Shown here: positions 35,885 through 46,770 of the stretch, piece after piece
How positions within the stretch are numbered: the stretch's first letter is position 1
Layout of the letters: every line of letters starts with the position of its first letter
Assembly (NCBI GenBank): GCA_036172665.1
Contig: CM069870.1
Coordinates: forward strand, 29,424,001-29,488,000
DNA: 64,000 bases
From: Prosopocoilus inquinatus
Lineage: Eukaryota > Arthropoda > Insecta > Coleoptera > Lucanidae
Reading direction: 5' to 3'
Program-made: the position numbers and the translations under genes
Notes under the pieces: generated by a model
Seen by the model: only the letters and a program-made list of their open reading frames with translations
What the model was told of the DNA's origin: nothing
The model's database searches: none

Positions 35885-36207
35885 ATAAAATCCAGTCTGA
35901 CATCGAGTCTACTCGACTCGTTGCAGCGCTATTTAATTCTAAATTCGGTACTCGAATTACTTGAATCGAACTCGAGTTTCATTGACTCGGTGTCACTGCA
36001 ATAGTTACTCGAGTAGAACGAATACCTTTGGGACTCGAGTCTGATGACGAGTCTACAAATTCTAAAGTCGATACTCGAGTACTTGTATCGTACTCGAGTC
36101 GACTCGAGTACCGCTGACTCGGGTTCACAGAATTAGTTACTCGAGTACAATGAGTACCTTTGAGAATCGAGTCTGACAGCGAGTCTACTCGACTCGTCGC
36201 ATCACTA
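35885..36207. repeat. Right CTCGAG-rich subterminal array of the hAT-like element
   Basis: Inverted counterpart of the left array, longer (about 320 bases), with CTCGAGT words between spacers such as AGTTACTCGAGTA and GAATACCTTTG that themselves recur, giving an internal direct repeat of about 120 bases. Confidence 0.7.
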
Positions 36208-36215
36208 CTTACAAC

Positions 36216-37867
36216 CTTTCCCTCTAATTTTACTGTATGTACTTATCGCTGTAACATTATCGTGCTATCTTTGTAATTTTACCACTATTTTTTACAGTGT
36301 GTTATCCTTTTGATCATCTACTTGTTTAAAAGTTAATTAGGCATATTTAACATTTAAAATTTATAAATCGGATTGATGTTCGTTCGGTAATGCACGAACA
36401 CATACGAATATACGTTATACGCTTCAGCGTCCTCCAGTCCTCGACGCTGTGGATACGGAACTCACAGACACGTGTAGCGCCAGTCCGAAATTTTCAAACA
36501 GTTATTAAATTTGAATTAACGATTTTTTCTGCTGTAAAATTAAGTTTATGATATAAAATATTATATTTCTAAAATATATAATAATTAAACCAACTGAAAT
36601 CTGATTTTATTAAGAAGAAAGAATTTAACTCGTGTCAAAAATATATCCTTAGTTAAGAATATGAGAGCCGTAAAAGTAACCGTTACATACATATTTTTTT
36701 GCTTATAAAAGAAGGTCGGATTTTACTGCGCCCTAAAATTTTTATTTCTCAATATGCTGCTCTGAATCAATGAATCAAAGCCATCACTTTGTTTTATTTT
36801 CGTCTTGAGTTTCCGCACATATTCATAAAGAAGCTGTCGCTAGGAATTTTCTCTTAAATGAGAGAAAGCTTTAGTTGTTCATTGCTTTCGCTGGGGTCTT
36901 CGAATTCTTAAATAGATTTCTGACTTCGGAAACGCGACCAACATATTAATTAAGTGGATGTTGAGTCTAGTTCGTTTGCAGAATAATTAAGAATGCAGAG
37001 ATTGCAATTTCGCTAAAGACTTTTCTCGAGCGCATTTCTGTTAATACTAAAGCTTCACCTACTTTTTTAACAAAGAGTTATTGAAAACAAAAACAATAGA
37101 AATAAAATTAATGAATCATTTTGTCATCTATTTTATCAATTACATACACATACATAGTTCGTTAAAAGGCTACTTTATGACTCATTTAAGTTTCATAATG
37201 TAACCTTTTAAAGTACCGAAATATAAAAATACTTTCTGCAAGCAAATAATTTCTAGCAATTTCAGTAATTTAATATGGCATTGTTTTCCATAGTCGTTGC
37301 TATTTACTTACTGAAATCATTAGTAATAAGCTTAGACATTAAATTATACAGTTCTAAGGAGCCGTAAAAGTACCCTCTTTAGAGTTTTAAATACGTGAAG
37401 ATCCTTTACGGTTTAATGTATGCACAAGTTTATCTTTGTAATATAGAGAGGTTCCTTAGCTAATAAAAAAGTGCGAGCAAAGTGTTAATCTTTTAATGGC
37501 CATCATCAACACAGGGCGTATGAATTTCTCCCTGGGGCGATATAAGAGAATTACGACCACCGTTTCCTGTGTAATTTATTGGCTAGCTCTTTCATCATAT
37601 TTTCCTGTTCTTTCTTTCTAAATCCAGTCGTATTCTGAGAAATTCGTTCAAGAATGATTTGGTATCTTTCGTAGAGAATTAGCTGGTATATCCGTTTAAA
37701 TAATAAATGACCAAGAATTCGAGAATATCAATACTTTAGTATCAGGACTAAACATAAAACGTCTTTGTTTCATTTTACTCTTGTACTGGGATCTTTTTAA
37801 TATTATGCACTCTACTTAGAGGCTTTACTTTAGGAGCTAGAGCTAGAAGAAAAACTTTAAATGCAAA
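36216..37867. other. No gene recognised
   Basis: The first 90 bases repeat the GCTGTAAC/TTTTACAGTG motifs of 32620-32705. At 37168-37207 a short segment (TGACTCATTTAAGTTTCATA) recurs near 60215. Otherwise this is AT-rich, with a GC-richer patch at 36420-36490. Confidence 0.4.
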
Positions 37868-38095
37868 AGTTGTAGAAAAATTTTGTGCAAATCGTTTTTG
37901 ATTGCAGTGAAAACCTCGAGCAGCCTCTGTACAGCTCTTTCAGCCCTGCTTCATTATACTTTGACAGCAAGCATGGCCGCCTTGCATGGGGGACTTATTA
38001 GGAGCAAATCCCGCTTCAAATTGTCTATCCTACTGCAATGTCAGGTCAAAAATCGATCGCAAGATGTCGCTATATTATCTGTGCAAAAGATGTAG
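37868..38095 (-). repeat. Penelope-derived terminal repeat, copy 2
   Basis: Closely matches 12571-12862 on both flanks (GTGCAAATCGTTTTTGATT, CTCGAGCAGCCTCTG and TGTCTATCCTACTGCAATGT) but lacks the middle with the hairpin, which is replaced by sequence also seen near 47000 (AGCAAGCATGGCCGCC). The overlapping short frames are not genes. Confidence 0.6.
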
Positions 38096-39177
38096 TGCTT
38101 TAAGTATTTTATCTCTGAGAGTTATCACAAGAAGCGAAAGCTGTATAACCTATATATTGTTTGCTAATGTGAAAGGTCAGGTAAATTCCTAAAAAGTTTG
38201 TATTTAACATTTTTTGAAACCTCTTGTATTAAAGTTTGTAGATATCATTCAAAATATAACCGACCACCCTGTACATGTTAAGATTACGTGTAGTTGCAAA
38301 TATTGCAAAAGTTTCACCTTATTTAACACGGAAGAGTGGGGCTGAAAAGTATATTTTGCGTATATCTGCTTTTCTTTCTTAGGTGTCTTGTAATTTATTT
38401 TTTTTTATCCTTAACATTTATTTAATAATTTTTAACTTTTTAATGTCTTTTTTTTTCTGTGTAATGAACAAGTTTTTACGAACTGTGAAACCGTATCCAC
38501 ACATCCATATCCGTATCCATATTTTTAATAACTGTTTTCAATATCATAAAGCTGTGCCAAGAGAAGACGAGAACATCTTGTTGTGTACCAAAAGTCTGTA
38601 GTTATAAAGTTAGGTCCAAAATTGATCTTTGGAATTAGCTGATATGACAGTGTCAGTCTTAAGGCATTGTTAAATGAAAAGTTTTCTAATGACTTTCTCA
38701 TTTATCTAATTGGTCAAAGTGAGCTTGCTCCTCGAAGTTATCATTTCCTCAACGGACAATCGATGAATGATGCGACGCGACTAAAGCCAACTTACTAAAG
38801 AAATGCAAATATATTATGTAAATCGCCAAGATTACACGAAAAAATTCTTATAGTTGAAATTGCTCATAATTCTTAAAATGAACCAATCTCGATAAAACTT
38901 TTATAAAATTGTTCTTTTCCAAAGAAGAGATGATCTAGAAAGAAATCACTATACCGGGTGATCAATTTTAATTCGGATCTTAACAAGTTAGTATGATTAC
39001 CCTGGATAAAATGAATTTTTTGATGTTTTTAGTATGATTTTAAGTAAAAATGTCATTATCAAGGGTAGTCATTCCAGCCTCCTATGTACCGGATTGAAAA
39101 AAATCGATCCGTAGATAAGTTCCTCATGTTTTCAATCGATTTAACAGAAAAGTTTAGGATCTGAGGCCTGAAGAAAC
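38096..39177. other. AT-rich non-coding DNA, no gene seen
   Basis: No coding frame of note and no repeat with clear ends. Confidence 0.4.
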
Positions 39178-39185
39178 GCTTAACC

Positions 39186-39714
39186 CAGCGTTTCCCAAAT
39201 TTTTAAGTTTCGCGACCCCCTTTTGAGTTCTGTTATGATTCACACCCCCACGCCCCCTCGCCCTTCACGTTCGAATCTCGAACTTGAACACTGATGCTAA
39301 ACGATTATCAAATGCTTTCATAGTATTTTTTAAATATTTGAGATTTATCCTTACATTTCATAACTGGTAGTAAAGAGCACATTTGTTTTTGAAGCTTGTT
39401 TGAATATCCTGAAATAAATCAATAAAAACGTCAGTTTTAATTCCACAAATTAGAAATTTTCATTTGCGTTTTATCATGAAAGTGGCAAAATAAATACTTA
39501 ATTAATTAATAAGTTCGTTGCCAACTATTGACAATTAATGAGGACAAAAATTAATTGCTCACGACTGCATGTATATGCAATCTGTTATAAAAAAATAGCA
39601 AGATAAAAATTAGTTGCAATTCGCGTTCAATGTTTTTATATTTATTCTGCCGCGCTCCTCTTTGAAGACTAATGCGCCCTCAGGTGGGCGCGCCCTACAG
39701 TTTGGGAAACGCTG
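39186..39714. mobile_element. hAT-type MITE, 529 bp
   Basis: It starts CAGCGTTTCCCAAA and ends TTTGGGAAACGCTG, the terminal type common in animal hAT elements, and is flanked by a perfect 8-bp duplication GCTTAACC (39178-39185 and 39715-39722). Next to the left end is the run GCGACCCCCTTTTGAG often seen near such termini. The interior is AT-rich and non-coding. Confidence 0.9.
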
Positions 39715-39885
39715 GCTTAACCAAGCTTTAACAGATTTATATTTTACACCATTACACTACGATAGTTTTTCAAGGAAAGAGTGCCTAAAAGATCTTAAAA
39801 TAAACTTTATTCGAGTATTCTGTGTTGTAGCGAATTTTGTCCTACAGCCTCCTTACATTTCTTTCAAAATTCTTATCTACTACAA

Positions 39886-39970
39886 CAGCGTTTCCCAAAC
39901 TTTTAGGTTTCGCAACCCCCTTTTGAGCTGAGTCATGATTCACGCCCATCTCGTTGAATCTGATACAGAA
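39886..39970. mobile_element. Second hAT-type terminus, one end only
   Basis: CAGCGTTTCCCAAAC, then CGCAACCCCCTTTTGAG and ATGATTCACGCCC, repeat the left end of the 39186 element. The matching right end was not found, so this is a truncated copy or an independent fragment. Confidence 0.65.
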
Positions 39971-40784
39971 CAGTATTTAATGATAAAGTTATAAAACATT
40001 TTGTTACAAATCGTTTCTGATAAAGTTATAATTGAAGTCGACTCTTGTCCGATGAAAATTGTAGATGATTAATAATAAGTAATAAAGTTGTACTTTGAAA
40101 TAAGTTTTATTAATTAAAAAGAAAAGGGGGTTGTTGATTACGAACTTCTCTTGCTTGGAGATGTCGGCACTGTTTTTCACCACCCAGTTGTAAGGCCGTA
40201 TAGGTTTACTTTTAATTATTTGGTGACAGTCTTTAATGAAAATCACTCAGTCTTAAAATTACTATTTATTATACAAATAAAAAGCAAAATAACACTTGCA
40301 CTACATCTCCTACGACAGTAATATACACGAAACAGAGTAAAACTAAAGTGATGTAAAATAACCGAACGCGACTTAATATGTTATAAAAATTGTGTTATGT
40401 AACGATATATGTTACACTACATAACTTTGTGTGATGCGAATGATTGAATGATGTTTTGTTGTGTGTGTTACAGAATATATATAGCAAAGAGAGGGGAACG
40501 TAACGTACAACAACAAGTAATAATGGTTCAGGGAAAATTAATAAAATCAGGAACAGGGATGATTTGTGCTAACCGTGATTAATTCGAAGAAGTTCACAAG
40601 GTGGTCGAAGGAAGCTTAATGGATTTGATAATGCACTTCAATTCTTGTGAAATTAATCCTTTCGGTGTGGGATGTTTTATGCGTGTCGCACGTGTATTAT
40701 CTAATACGGAGAAATAAAGAGGTATGAGAATAATAAGCAGCCTACGTTCTAATAAGGGTAGAATGCAAAAAATGGATAAGATTT
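39971..40784. other. No gene recognised
   Basis: AT-rich; the short frames have no domain. Confidence 0.4.
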
Positions 40785-42010
40785 AAACTACGAGAAATCA
40801 GACACAAGATAGGTCATATTTGGGCCATACACGAATTCGGCACTACTATAATCCCCAAGTACCCGCACCTTTTCTTTACCTGTGCAAGATAAATGAATTC
40901 GGCACCGCAGTATAGCGATTCCTTTCTAATCTCTAATCCACATTTTGTTGATAAATTTTCCAATTATTGTTTTCGATATTTTAGCTGGAAGTACTTGTCT
41001 TAAGCTCAAAATGGCCAATGGGGCGACACCTACAACCCCTCTCATAATTGCACAAAATGTACGAGTATGTAGTAGTTTATACAATTTCGTATATTCTTGT
41101 ACAATTATCTGTGCCGTATACATCAAAATTGATAATTATGAATAATAGTACGATTGTTGACACAAGTGGACGTGGCAAAGAAATTCTAATTGTAGATGGT
41201 GGCAAATTTACATTTGCAAAAATATTGAAATCTGAAGAAACGTTTTGGAGGTGTTATAAAAGAACATGTAAAGCAAAAGTGTGGACCGTGGGTCCGGAAA
41301 AACTCATTTCAATAAGTGAATTAGAACATACGCATTCCAAAAATATGGGTTTGTAGATAAAAAATGTTTTTTTGTTATTTCAAAAGCAATTTAAGCGTGT
41401 TTTACAAAAACAGCATAAGTCCAAAATTACCGAAATCTAGTTAATAAGGTTATCTCATGAGAAAATGTGTTACCTTTTTATACTTAAAATTAGTTTCTGC
41501 AGAAAAGACACATTTAAAGTCATTACTACCATTGCTCCGTTTGATACAAAACAAGAAATACTAGGAGCAGGTTTTGAGTAAAACACGCTTCCAAACTTCA
41601 GACACTGAAGATGGTAACAGTAGTGGGTGCAATAATTAATTTTTTCTTTGTTTATGTTATATTACTTAATTTTGAATCTGAGTATGCATTTATTTTAGAT
41701 AAATAAAAATTTTTGAAAAAATGAAACGTATTTATTTCTGTAAAAACATGTTCAACAACTTTTAATTTGTTGTTGACGTTGTCCATTATGTGAATAAATT
41801 TATTTCAAAAGAATTATGTTTTATTTTGTCTTGTTTTTATTTTGCATCTTTAATTAAAACTTCATGTGTCGAGATTAAGATGCAGGTACGTGTTGCCGAA
41901 TTCATGGTCACCCAAAAGTTCTGATCCGCGGTCCAGTGCCGAATTCATGTGTCGGGATTAAGATTCAGATGCATGCTGCCGAATTCATGGCCGTCCCATA
42001 TTTGTTCGTA
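40785..42010. mobile_element. Candidate element bounded by inverted GAATTCGGCA repeats
   Basis: GAATTCGGCA occurs twice on the left (about 40833 and 40895), and its complement TGCCGAATTC three times on the right (about 41895, 41940 and 41980). Outside them, CATATTTGGGCC on the left resembles the reversed right flank CAAATATGGGAC. The inverted arrangement around a single zinc-finger ORF suggests a transposon or a decayed pair of its ends. I could not fix a target duplication, so the limits are approximate. Confidence 0.4.
41138..41356 (+). CDS. Small FLYWCH zinc-finger protein or exon
   Basis: 72 codons from ATG. Residues 12-67 fit a FLYWCH finger: RGKEILIVDGGKFTF, then ETFWRCYKRTCKAKVW with Cys39 and Cys44, and ISELEHTHS with His64 and His66. 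These four residues would bind zinc. FLYWCH fingers bind DNA or protein and occur in insect chromatin factors such as mod(mdg4) isoforms and in Mutator-like transposons; nothing here decides between them. The ORF is intact, is followed by an AATAAA signal near 41700, and lies between inverted GAATTCGGCA repeats, which favours a transposon origin. It could also be a terminal exon whose splice acceptor lies just upstream of or within the first codons. Confidence 0.6.
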   Translation: MNNSTIVDTSGRGKEILIVDGGKFTFAKILKSEETFWRCYKRTCKAKVWTVGPEKLISISELEHTHSKNMGL

Positions 42011-42553
42011 GAAAATCTGGAACTTAAGTTGTCGCACTTAAGTGATTTGACGTTCAGAGTATTCGGATAAAAAATAATATATTCTTATATGTTAGATTAA
42101 TATTAAGTGATACGCGGAAAGGTAAAGGCTCAAATTTCAAATGAGATTTACTCTGAAGGACTGTCTGACGATGTGAAAATTGCGTACACATTCTTATGGT
42201 GATTAAACTAAGTAATTATAAATATAAGACACTAAACAAGGGTTAATTTATAAGAAATTTGAATTGGTGTAATTTTCTTGTTGTTGGGTTTTGGTTAAAA
42301 ACAAATTTAAAAAAATAGATTTTCATCATAGTTGCGGTTTCGTTCAATCTCCGTATGTTATGAGACATGCAGTATATACATAACATACGTGATATACAAG
42401 ACGAAGACTGCAACAACTAAGTGTTGAAACACGTGGCGCGTGAACCGACTCCACTCTGTTACACTCTATCAACAAGCTTAATTACATTTCCTCTCATTTG
42501 TCATATGCATTTCTCTCTATCATAAATTGGTTTTCTGATAATATGTGTATGTA
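42011..42553. other. No gene recognised
   Basis: AT-rich DNA without repeats that I can delimit. Confidence 0.4.
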
Positions 42554-43005
42554 TAGGATGATTCAGAATAAGTGTCCGTCCCATTAGAAGCGTATTCACT
42601 AAGGTCATGCCAGTGCGAAATTGCAACAGATAAATCTACCAGAGTCATTTTAAAAATCAACCTTCTTTGAATCCAAAACGGAAATCTTGATTCATTTCTT
42701 ACGTATACATACACAAGTCCGAAATTTGAATGAATTAATTGCGTATTATGCACTTTTTTCTGTAGAAAGCAATAAATACAAACGTTTTACAGTTTCATTT
42801 CAAGGTTGCTGTTTCGTTCTATTCAAGCGAGTTCATTGCTCTTGTGATGCAATATAGTACCCATCAACCAATTATATCTGAATCTTCAATGTATTTTATC
42901 TCAAAAAATATGAATATTAGACCCCCCTATGCATATAGTCGTTTTGTTTTCTCTTTCCGTCTACACCTGTGGTTGACGAGTAGGACGCTTATTCTGAATC
43001 ACCTA
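42554..43005. mobile_element. Tc1/mariner-type MITE, about 450 bp
   Basis: The left end TAGGATGATTCAGAATAAG is repeated inverted at the right as CTTATTCTGAATCACCTA, both continuing into GTCC/GGAC. The TA at each edge fits a TA target. A 77-codon minus frame inside is not recognised. Confidence 0.65.
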
Positions 43006-43389
43006 GTGTAGTTATGCCTTACGTGTTGTAAGGCACTGTAAGGCACTGTAAGGTTGTACTCTTTCTGGTGTTGACTTACTGGAAAAAAGGAGGATTCTGT
43101 CTTGTCCAACAATTACACCTTTTAAGTCTCACTTTTTCGTGGAGAAATTATCTGTTCGCTATTATGACAATAATATTTATGTAAACTAAACTTCATTACA
43201 ATCATTCACACGAAAATTAATTAAAATGATTTCACAAACTTACTAATTAGACTTATGTAATCATATATGAATAAAATTAGCTACATATGACCCCATTTAA
43301 GAAAAATTCTGACTTAAAAATTGATTTTTTCGAAAATGCATAAAATATAAAAACAAAAACAAAATTGAAGACAATGCAATAAATGGGTT
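43006..43389. other. No gene; short direct repeat
   Basis: GTAAGGCACT occurs three times in a row at about 43028-43055 (the last truncated). Otherwise featureless. Confidence 0.4.
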
Positions 43390-44390
43390 GAATAACATTT
43401 TATTGATGGGTGTGTCTTTTTCTCTACTCCTGATTACAGCTGCTACTCCTAGTTCATGCTGTTTGGCATGTTGGGGATTACATTTTGAATTCCTCCAATT
43501 ACTACAGCTAGTTAAGAGGTGTTGGTATACGGCTTCGAGCTTTTCTTTTAAGTACACCTCGTAGATGGTCTAAAGGATTAATATTTGGACTGTTGACTAC
43601 AGGCAGCAGCATGCAAGTAATCAATAACTTGTCTAGCCACGTGGAGACGAGCAATATCTTGCATAGGTAAAAAATTAGGCTCCGTAAAAGGAGCAAATGG
43701 TATTACATTTACAAATATGAAATTTTCCAGAAAAAAAAACCTGTATTGATAAATCTCACGGTTTAGGGGCTAACTCTGTGTGGCCCTTAAAACATATTCC
43801 TCCCCAAAACATTCAGAGCGACCATCAAACGGGACATTTGGTTAGTTATTGCAAGTTCCAAATGTCTCTCATGTTCCTCTTCAAATTCGGTTACGTCGAT
43901 TAGGAGGTCGAGGAGGCTAACCCTTGTTTCATTAGAGAATAAAACAATTTCCAATCATCAATTTTCCAATTTTGATAATTTCTGTCAAAACGCAATCGCT
44001 GAACTTTTTGATCGTTGGAGATTAATTGTTCTTTACCGATCGTCCACTGATTAATCCCGCTTCATTTAAATGTTTTCTGACTGATATTATACGTGCGCGA
44101 ACAGTTTGAAGTTAATTTTTTAGTACAGTGCTGGTGATTCTTCTGTTTCTAAAAGCGAATGGCCAAAGAAAATGCTCATTCCCTAAATTGGAACCATCGT
44201 TGTCGACCTTGACTTAGTCTTCGTAGGTTAGAACCTGTCGCCTGACCATGCGACTTATGCTGGAATGATTTCTTTCGGGCATTTCAGCAATAGTGCTGGT
44301 AGTAGTGGGTATCCTGCATCCAGGAGAGTTGATGCTCTTATTGCCTCCTCAACGATAAATTTCTTGGGTGATTCATTTTTAACTTTAATT
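43390..44390 (-). pseudogene. Tc1-like transposase remnant
   Basis: On the minus strand, from about 44360 down to 43400, pieces of a Tc1 transposase appear in order through several frames: an N-terminal helix-turn-helix region, a catalytic start reading VLFSNETRVSLL (near 43930), a WGG-like FWGGICFKGHTEL segment (near 43790), and a final SPNINPLDHLRGVLKRKARSR (in 43508-43696), which corresponds to the DDE third-residue block. Stops and shifts are frequent, so the gene is long dead. Terminal inverted repeats were not found. Confidence 0.65.
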
Positions 44391-44901
44391 TACTTAAACA
44401 ATTGGTGATAAAGAAAAATTGGCATATGTTTCTGGACAGATTTTAGGTAACTTTCTCTTCAAAGCTAATTTAATTTACAATTATAATTTTAAAAGTTCCT
44501 TTATAGCATTTGTTTGAAACATCATATGACGTTCAAAGTCTACTCGCAAGATATTTATTCCGATAAATATTATTAGTACCTAGCAATTAAAAAATAAAAG
44601 TGTAGTGGCGCATTAATTTTAGGATTTTGTCCAGGAGTTTATTTTATAAAAGAAGTGATACAATATATTTTACACTTCTGGTGGCAATATCTTACGAAAT
44701 ACCGTTGTAGGACTTTGTGTTTTTATAATTGTTACTAAGATATTAAACTGTTTATTTTGTTTTTTATAATGGCGGACCTAAATAGTTATTATTAAAAGTC
44801 GGTGTGACTACTTTTATTTTCAGGACAAAAGATAAAAGTTGATATATAATTGAATGTTAAAGATACCAACACTACATAGCTGAAAGACGTTTTTCTTTCA
44901 G
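44391..44901. other. Probable intron sequence before the receptor exon
   Basis: AT-rich. It ends in a polypyrimidine run TTTTTCTTTCAG (to 44901), a good splice acceptor. Confidence 0.5.
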
Positions 44902-45128
44902 GAATCTAACCCACTCGAAGTCCACTTGGCGCCGACTGGACGCGAGATAGTTCAAGCGTTGAGAGGGTTGCTAATGCAAGCCCACTGGCATACATTCACC
45001 CTCTTGGCAGATCCGGCATCAGCGTCAGCGCTGCAAAGAGCAGAGCTTTGGGAAGCTCTGTCGCTCGCTCCCCTTCATCCAACATTAATTGCATTACCGT
45101 CTCCACTTCGTGCTCAAGTTATATTTAG
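44902..45128 (+). CDS. Internal exon of a probable ionotropic glutamate receptor (amino-terminal domain)
   Basis: This 227-bp stretch is strikingly GC-rich against its AT-rich flanks. It is open in one frame (ESNPLEVHLAPTGREIVQAL onward, ending QVIFR), preceded by TTTTTCTTTCAG and followed by GTAAAC, so it behaves as an internal exon starting in phase 0 and ending after two bases of a codon. The pattern of a small amphipathic helix followed by AHWHTFTLLAD resembles the periplasmic-binding type-1 fold of receptor extracellular domains, where a helix leads into a W-x-x-F-hydrophobic strand. I lean toward an NMDA-type glutamate receptor, on memory of the family only. A possible next exon begins after TTTTTTTTTCAG at 45347, but it is short and uncertain. 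The other exons must lie outside the window. Confidence 0.55.
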
Positions 45129-46770
45129 GTAAACAGAATATGCACTTTTGTTTTGAATATTTTTTTTACAAAGCAATTGGTATTTGATGAATCTAATAGA
45201 TGACCATGTGGTGAGGTTATTTGAAGTAAGTAACTTTGTAAAGGAAGGTATTTTATTTTGCTACTTTGTGGAACAGAATTTTGATACTGCTAAAAGTACA
45301 ATATTCGTATATTTTCCAAAGTTATTTCGCGCTATTTTTTTTTCAGGGTGAAACGCTTTGTGTTTGCTCGAAGAAACTCAATGTATGTTCAAATTGTTCA
45401 ATTCTTGAAAATTTTCAAGACGGAAAACAGTCGCGTTTGCAATGGCTATGAATATATATCTAATGTTTTATAGCCGCTAGAGAAAAGTTATCAACCATCA
45501 AATTATCGAGTAATTCTGTATTATGTACTATTGCGATTTTTAACTACTTGTCAAATATATTCAATCATTTTGAATGGCAAATTTCAAATTTTAAACAGAA
45601 ATGTTTAAAATTCCAGGTTACACACGGTTTTCTGAAATAGAAGAAGGTTTTGCGATGGCGAAAACTGTTATTGTTTATGTTTCTTTTATTTTTCTATTTT
45701 CTATAACTTCCGTTCTAATATCTTACTTTTTTCCTGCAGTTTCTGCAGTAAAAGTATAATCAAATAACGTGAAAACCATACACAATGTGAAAACCAAAGG
45801 ACTTCTCAATGATATACCATTGACTGGTGTCAAACTCGAAAAGAAATCCTAGTTTACAAAATTAAAATCACTTTACACAAATCGTGTAAAATTCTAAGGC
45901 CGCAGAAATACACGACATATGCTATAAGAGCATGTCACCGGACATTTTTAATGTGACGTGAAGGAATACAGAAGCGTTCAGCCTCAATAAGATTTGATAA
46001 GAATCCATAATAACAAAAAAAAACTTAGAAAAAGTTTACCTCTGATTGAAATGTATAAGGTCACAACCCATATTGGTCAGAGCTAAAAATAGAAAGCGCA
46101 ATTGGAAAAGAGAAAAAACCCAAGCTCAGTCTAAGACCGGTAGCTACAAAATTGCTTATACTGTTTTTTTTAAGTTCAAAACATCGCTGGATAATGTCAA
46201 CCAACAACCGGATGACTAATATAACAATTAACAATAAAACTTATAATTTTTCACAGTTTAAAACAAAGTTAAAGTTGGAAACGTATTCTAAAATGACAGA
46301 ATTAAACTAGTTTTTACTGAGCAGAAAGACAAGTTAACGAAGGTAAATACCTTGGAGTGCAATTCCCCAAGTAGTGGCCAACTTATGAATACCTAACGAT
46401 ATTGATATTTAATCAAATTATGATAAATAATACTCCTACATAAATTTTGTGTATCAGTTTTTAAGTTTACAGAATTTTTGATATTCTTAATGTAAATGAT
46501 TTCAGAAATTAATCTTTTTGTGAAAATAAGTTCGTAATCTAAAGCCTTAACATGTGCTTTAAGGATTTTAAAACTTTTTTTTATATACCGCCAAAAGAAA
46601 GTGAAGTGGAAACCATTATTTAATCTACGCAAACAAGCAACTGTATCAGATCCCCAAAGAACAAAACAGTCATCTCAATACTTTCATGACGTTCTCATAA
46701 ATCTATTTAATCAAGCGTTTCCCCTGAAAGAGAAAATAATTAATTCGAATAAGGATAAATATATTAAAAA
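45129..46770. other. Probable intron sequence, no other gene seen
   Basis: Begins with the donor GTAAAC. AT-rich, with only short frames that lack domains. Confidence 0.4.

Larger units (their letters stand above)
33074..36207. mobile_element. hAT-like DNA transposon, 3.1 kb, apparently non-autonomous
   Basis: The ends are inverted copies of TAGTGATGCGACGAGTCGA, flanked by a perfect 8-bp duplication CTTACAAC (33066-33073 and 36208-36215); both features are typical of hAT transposons. The first 200 and last 330 bases are packed with CTCGAG and GACTCGAGTC palindromes. The 2.5 kb between is very AT-rich. A GC-richer island at 33540-33840 might be a transposase vestige, but I could not read a BED finger or the hAT dimerisation motif in any frame. 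No ORF above about 80 codons is credible, so movement would need a transposase from elsewhere. Confidence 0.85.

Noticed and set aside
40785..42010. GAATTCGGCAC resembles a cDNA-library EcoRI adaptor, suggesting cloning contamination
   Set aside because: The motif occurs five times in opposite orientations with diverged flanks, and the next bases do not follow the adaptor. Genomic repeat is more likely.
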